Assembly: GCA_900546605.1 (NCBI GenBank)
Contig: URDV01000080.1
Span: forward strand, 1-9,162
Origin: an uncultured Prevotella sp.
GTDB lineage: Bacteria; Bacteroidota; Bacteroidia; Bacteroidales; Bacteroidaceae
DNA length: 9,162 nucleotides
Direction: 5' to 3'
Shown here: positions 6,314 to 9,162 of the stretch, piece after piece
Numbering within the stretch: the stretch's first letter is position 1
How the letters are laid out: the number at the start of each line of letters is the position of its first letter
Position numbers and translations under genes: made by a program
The notes under the pieces: generated by a model
The model's input: the letters and a program-made list of their open reading frames with translations, nothing else
The model's database searches: none
What the model was told of the DNA's origin: nothing

Positions 6314-6354
6314 GGGAGCTGCGGTGGCGCACCCCAATGCACTCAGCAGCTCCC
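6314..6354 (+). promoter_or_regulatory. GC-rich structured RNA between nusA and infB
   Basis: GGGAGCTGC (6314-6322) and GCAGCTCCC (6346-6354) are perfect 9-bp arms. Inside, GGTG (6323-6326) pairs with CACC (6330-6333) around a GCG loop, so a second stem stacks directly on the 5' arm. No U run follows, so this is not a canonical intrinsic terminator. It lies 9 nt after the nusA stop and 41 nt before the infB start. It could be a pause site, an RNA processing or stability element, or a barrier that adjusts nusA against infB expression. The structure is seen; the role is inferred. Confidence 0.55.
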
Positions 6355-6395
6355 CGTTGTGAGATTTCAATATTAGCAATTATTAAACCTATTGC

Positions 6396-9162
6396 ATGAG
6401 TATCAGATTAAATAAAGCTATTAAAGAATTTGGTGTTGGCTTGCAGTCCATTACCGACCTGCTAAAGCAGAAGGGAGCACCTGTGGCAAGTAACGACCCA
6501 AATCAAAAACTTGACGATAAGCAATATGAGCTATTAAAGAGTGCCTTTAGTGCCGACAAAAGTTTGCGCGACAAGGCAGAGGAACGTTTGCAAGATCGTC
6601 AAGAAAAGAAACGTTCGGCCAAGGCAACCCGCAGGGCCGACAATCAGTTGGTTGAAACAGTTGTGCCCGATGTCAAAGGTCCACACATCGTTGGTCACAT
6701 TGACCTTGATGCTACGGCTAAAGGCAAAGGTCACGCAGCCAACAATGGTAAAACTGATAAATCAGATAATAATAACAACAACAAAGCCGAGGCTAAAACA
6801 GCTCCGGCTAAAAACGTAAATAAGCCTCAGGCTGACGCAGCCGCTGCACACAACACAAAGGCTACTAACGCCAATGCTGAGGCTGGGGAAGCAGTGAAGG
6901 CGTCTGCCAACGACTCAACTCCTTCCAAAAACCAACCTATGACCCAAAACTCAAACGGCAACAAAAACAATCGCCCCTCAGTTGAAGAGCGCGCCAAGGC
7001 AATCGGCGAAGAAGAAAATGGTGTATTCAAACTTCACACTCAAAACGAAATCGCTGGCCCCAAAGTATTAGGAACCATCGATTTGAGCGCCATCAATTCT
7101 AACACACGTCCTAAAAAGAAGTCGAAAGACGAACGCCGCCGTGAGCGCAACAAGCAAAATGGTGGAGGTGCACAAGGCCAAAATGCTAACCAAGCCAATG
7201 GTCAGCGCAAAAAGCGTAACCGCATTGGTACCGAACGTGTTGATGTCAATAACGCAGCCAACCAGCCCAAGCAAAATGGCAACAACAACGGCAAAAAGCG
7301 CAACAATAATGGCAATGGTAATGGCAATAACCAAAACCGTAACAACCAGCAAGGTGGCCAAAACAATAGCAAGAGCGCTAACAAAAACCGCAACCGCCGT
7401 GCTAAAGAGCAGCAAAAGACCGAGGTCTCTGACGAGGATGTTGCAAAGCAAGTAAAGGAAACATTGGCACGCCTCACCAGCAAGCAAAAGGGTAGCAAGG
7501 GCGCAAAGTATCGTAAAGAGAAACGTGAACAACAACACCAGCGTGCTGAGGAGGAACGTCGTGAAGCCAAGGCTGAAAGCAAAGTTCTTAAGCTCACCGA
7601 GTTTGTAACAGCCAATGAGTTGGCACAAATGATGGATGTGCCTGTAACCAAGGTCATTGCCACCTGCATGAGCATTGGCATCATGGTCAGCATCAACCAG
7701 CGCATGGATGCCGAAACTATTGACCTCGTGGCTGAAGAGTTTGGCTTTAAAACCGAATATGTAGCTGCCGACGTGCAAGAGGCCATTGCTGAAGAGGTGG
7801 ACAACCCCGAAGACCTTGAACCCCGTGCACCCATTGTAACCGTAATGGGACACGTCGATCATGGTAAAACATCTTTGCTCGACTATGTACGCAAGTCAAA
7901 TGTCATTGCTGGCGAGGCTGGTGGTATTACCCAGCACATTGGTGCCTACAACGTAACACTTGAAAACGGACGTCGCATCACCTTCCTCGACACCCCAGGT
8001 CACGAAGCCTTTACCGCCATGCGTGCCCGTGGTGCACAGGTCACCGACATTGCCATCATCATCATTGCAGCCGACGACGACATCATGCCTCAAACCAAGG
8101 AGGCCATTGCTCATGCCACAGCAGCCAATGTGCCCATTGTGTTTGCCATTAACAAAGTCGACAAACCACATGCCAACCCCGACAAAATTAAGGAAGGCTT
8201 AGCAGCCATGAACTTCCTTGTTGAGGAGTGGGGTGGTAAATACCAAAGCCAAGACATCAGTGCAAAGAAAGGCACAGGTGTGAAAGAGTTGCTTGAAAAG
8301 GTATTACTTGAAGCCGACATGCTCGAACTCAAGGCCAACCCCAACCGCAAGGCCACAGGTACAGTCATTGAGTCATCACTCGACAAGGGTCGTGGCTATG
8401 TAGCTACCATTCTTGTTTCAAATGGTACTCTACATCAAGGCGACATTGTGTTAGCCGGCACCAACTATGGTCGTGTAAAGGCATTGTTCAACGAGCGTGG
8501 CGCACGCATTGACAACGTAGGCCCCTCAATGGCAGCCACACTATTGGGCTTTAATGGTGCACCACAGGCAGGTGACCAATTCCATGTAATGGAAACAGAG
8601 CAAGAGGCTCGCGAAATTGCCAACAAACGTGAGCAGCTGCAGCGTGAGCAAGACTTACGTACACGTGAAGTGCTCACACTCGAAAAGATTGGTAAACGCT
8701 TGAAGATGGGTTCTTACCACGAACTCAACATCATTGTCAAAGCCGATGTTGATGGTTCAGTTGAAGCCTTGGCCGATTCTTTCATCAAGCTTTCTACCGA
8801 AAACATCGTTGTGAAGGTAATCAACAAGGGTGTTGGTCAAATTAGCGAAAACGACGTAACTTTGGCAGCAGCTTCTGAGGCCATTATCATAGGTTTCCAA
8901 GTACGTCCTTCACAGCAAGCTCGCAAGTTAGCTGAGCGCGATGGTGTTGAAATCCGTCAGTACTCAGTCATTTACGATGCCATTGAAGATGTCAAGGTTG
9001 CCATGGAGGGTATGCTCGAGCCTGTTATCAAGGAAGAGGTTACTGCCAACATCGAGGTACGTCAGGTTTACCACATCTCAAAGGTAGGTTACGTAGCTGG
9101 TTGCTATGTCATTGATGGTAAGGTAAAGCGTAGCGACAAGGCACGCCTCATTCGTGATGGTA
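6396..9162 (+). CDS. infB: Translation initiation factor IF-2 (3' end beyond window)
   Basis: The frame stays open for 922 codons to the window edge. IF2 is the cytoplasmic GTPase that places fMet-tRNA on the 30S subunit and promotes subunit joining. Visible parts: an N-terminal IF2-N domain (~1-52); a long charged, Asn-rich linker (~53-390); a second IF2-N domain (~395-450); and the G domain with G1 GHVDHGKT (485-492), G2 GGITQHIG (509-516), G3 DTPGHE (532-537), G4 NKVD (586-589) and G5 SAK (622-624). Domain II starts near 650, a coiled-coil-like charged helix lies around 730-760, and domain III contains VKADVDGSVEAL. The start of the tRNA-binding C2 domain ends at the edge. About 50-60 residues are probably missing, judged by usual IF2 ends. 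Residues 249-340 are ~30% Asn. The ATG at 6396 begins the typical MSIRLNKAIKEF and lacks a Shine-Dalgarno sequence. Confidence 0.97.
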   Translation, partial: MSIRLNKAIKEFGVGLQSITDLLKQKGAPVASNDPNQKLDDKQYELLKSAFSADKSLRDKAEERLQDRQEKKRSAKATRRADNQLVETVVPDVKGPHIVGHIDLDATAKGKGHAANNGKTDKSDNNNNNKAEAKTAPAKNVNKPQADAAAAHNTKATNANAEAGEAVKASANDSTPSKNQPMTQNSNGNKNNRPSVEERAKAIGEEENGVFKLHTQNEIAGPKVLGTIDLSAINSNTRPKKKSKDERRRERNKQNGGGAQGQNANQANGQRKKRNRIGTERVDVNNAANQPKQNGNNNGKKRNNNGNGNGNNQNRNNQQGGQNNSKSANKNRNRRAKEQQKTEVSDEDVAKQVKETLARLTSKQKGSKGAKYRKEKREQQHQRAEEERREAKAESKVLKLTEFVTANELAQMMDVPVTKVIATCMSIGIMVSINQRMDAETIDLVAEEFGFKTEYVAADVQEAIAEEVDNPEDLEPRAPIVTVMGHVDHGKTSLLDYVRKSNVIAGEAGGITQHIGAYNVTLENGRRITFLDTPGHEAFTAMRARGAQVTDIAIIIIAADDDIMPQTKEAIAHATAANVPIVFAINKVDKPHANPDKIKEGLAAMNFLVEEWGGKYQSQDISAKKGTGVKELLEKVLLEADMLELKANPNRKATGTVIESSLDKGRGYVATILVSNGTLHQGDIVLAGTNYGRVKALFNERGARIDNVGPSMAATLLGFNGAPQAGDQFHVMETEQEAREIANKREQLQREQDLRTREVLTLEKIGKRLKMGSYHELNIIVKADVDGSVEALADSFIKLSTENIVVKVINKGVGQISENDVTLAAASEAIIIGFQVRPSQQARKLAERDGVEIRQYSVIYDAIEDVKVAMEGMLEPVIKEEVTANIEVRQVYHISKVGYVAGCYVIDGKVKRSDKARLIRDG

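Noticed and set aside
7202..7834. 210-codon - strand open frame rich in Leu, Arg and Ser
   Set aside because: A second antisense shadow of the infB linker. It has low complexity, no recognisable domain, and lies wholly inside a well-supported gene.
7068..7862. 264-codon open frame on the - strand that reads like a hydrophobic membrane protein
   Set aside because: It is the antisense of the IF2 linker and the start of the G domain. Asn codons AAC/AAT read as Val/Ile on the other strand, creating artificial hydrophobic runs. The sense frame carries unmistakable IF2 motifs.

Overview
This is a housekeeping region from a member of the Bacteroidota, most likely order Bacteroidales and close to Prevotella in the broad sense. 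The evidence is a type IX secretion gene (porQ) next to cmk, start codons with no Shine-Dalgarno sequence, a TAnnTTTG-type promoter, and long A/T-rich spacers. All genes are on the + strand.

Layout. (1) 27-1025: porQ, an outer-membrane component of the type IX secretion system. (2) 1155-2798: one uninterrupted frame joining a complete cytidylate kinase (residues ~1-228) to a nearly complete trans-polyprenyl diphosphate synthase (~231-547). (3) 2816-3592: a TatD-family metal hydrolase, 17 nt after the fusion gene and probably co-transcribed with it. (4) 3593-4037: a non-coding spacer with a 148-bp near-full-length palindrome (3632-3779), an extra copy of its terminal motif (3782-3804), a good Bacteroidota promoter (3935-3967), and a hairpin plus T-rich run (3978-4019) just inside the predicted transcript. 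(5) 4038-4505 rimP, 4922-6304 nusA, and 6396 to the window edge infB (3' end missing). This is the widely conserved ribosome-maturation, elongation and initiation operon. It is interrupted by an unusually long 416-bp rimP-nusA spacer carrying two arrays of a degenerate 8-bp repeat, and by a GC-rich hairpin between nusA and infB.

How the genes work together. RimP matures the 30S subunit, NusA modulates RNA polymerase pausing, termination and antitermination, and IF2 delivers initiator tRNA. The leader hairpin before rimP looks like an intrinsic terminator, so an attenuator responding to NusA is a reasonable hypothesis; NusA autoregulates its operon in other bacteria. The Cmk-polyprenyl synthase fusion puts pyrimidine salvage and isoprenoid chain elongation in one polypeptide. 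The MEP isoprenoid pathway spends CTP and releases CMP, which Cmk can rephosphorylate.

I found no evidence of a wholly new multi-gene system, defence island, CRISPR array, tRNA or rRNA. The observations most worth following are the gene fusion, the long palindrome, the leader hairpin and the octamer repeats. All claims come from reading the sequence; no database search or folding program was run.
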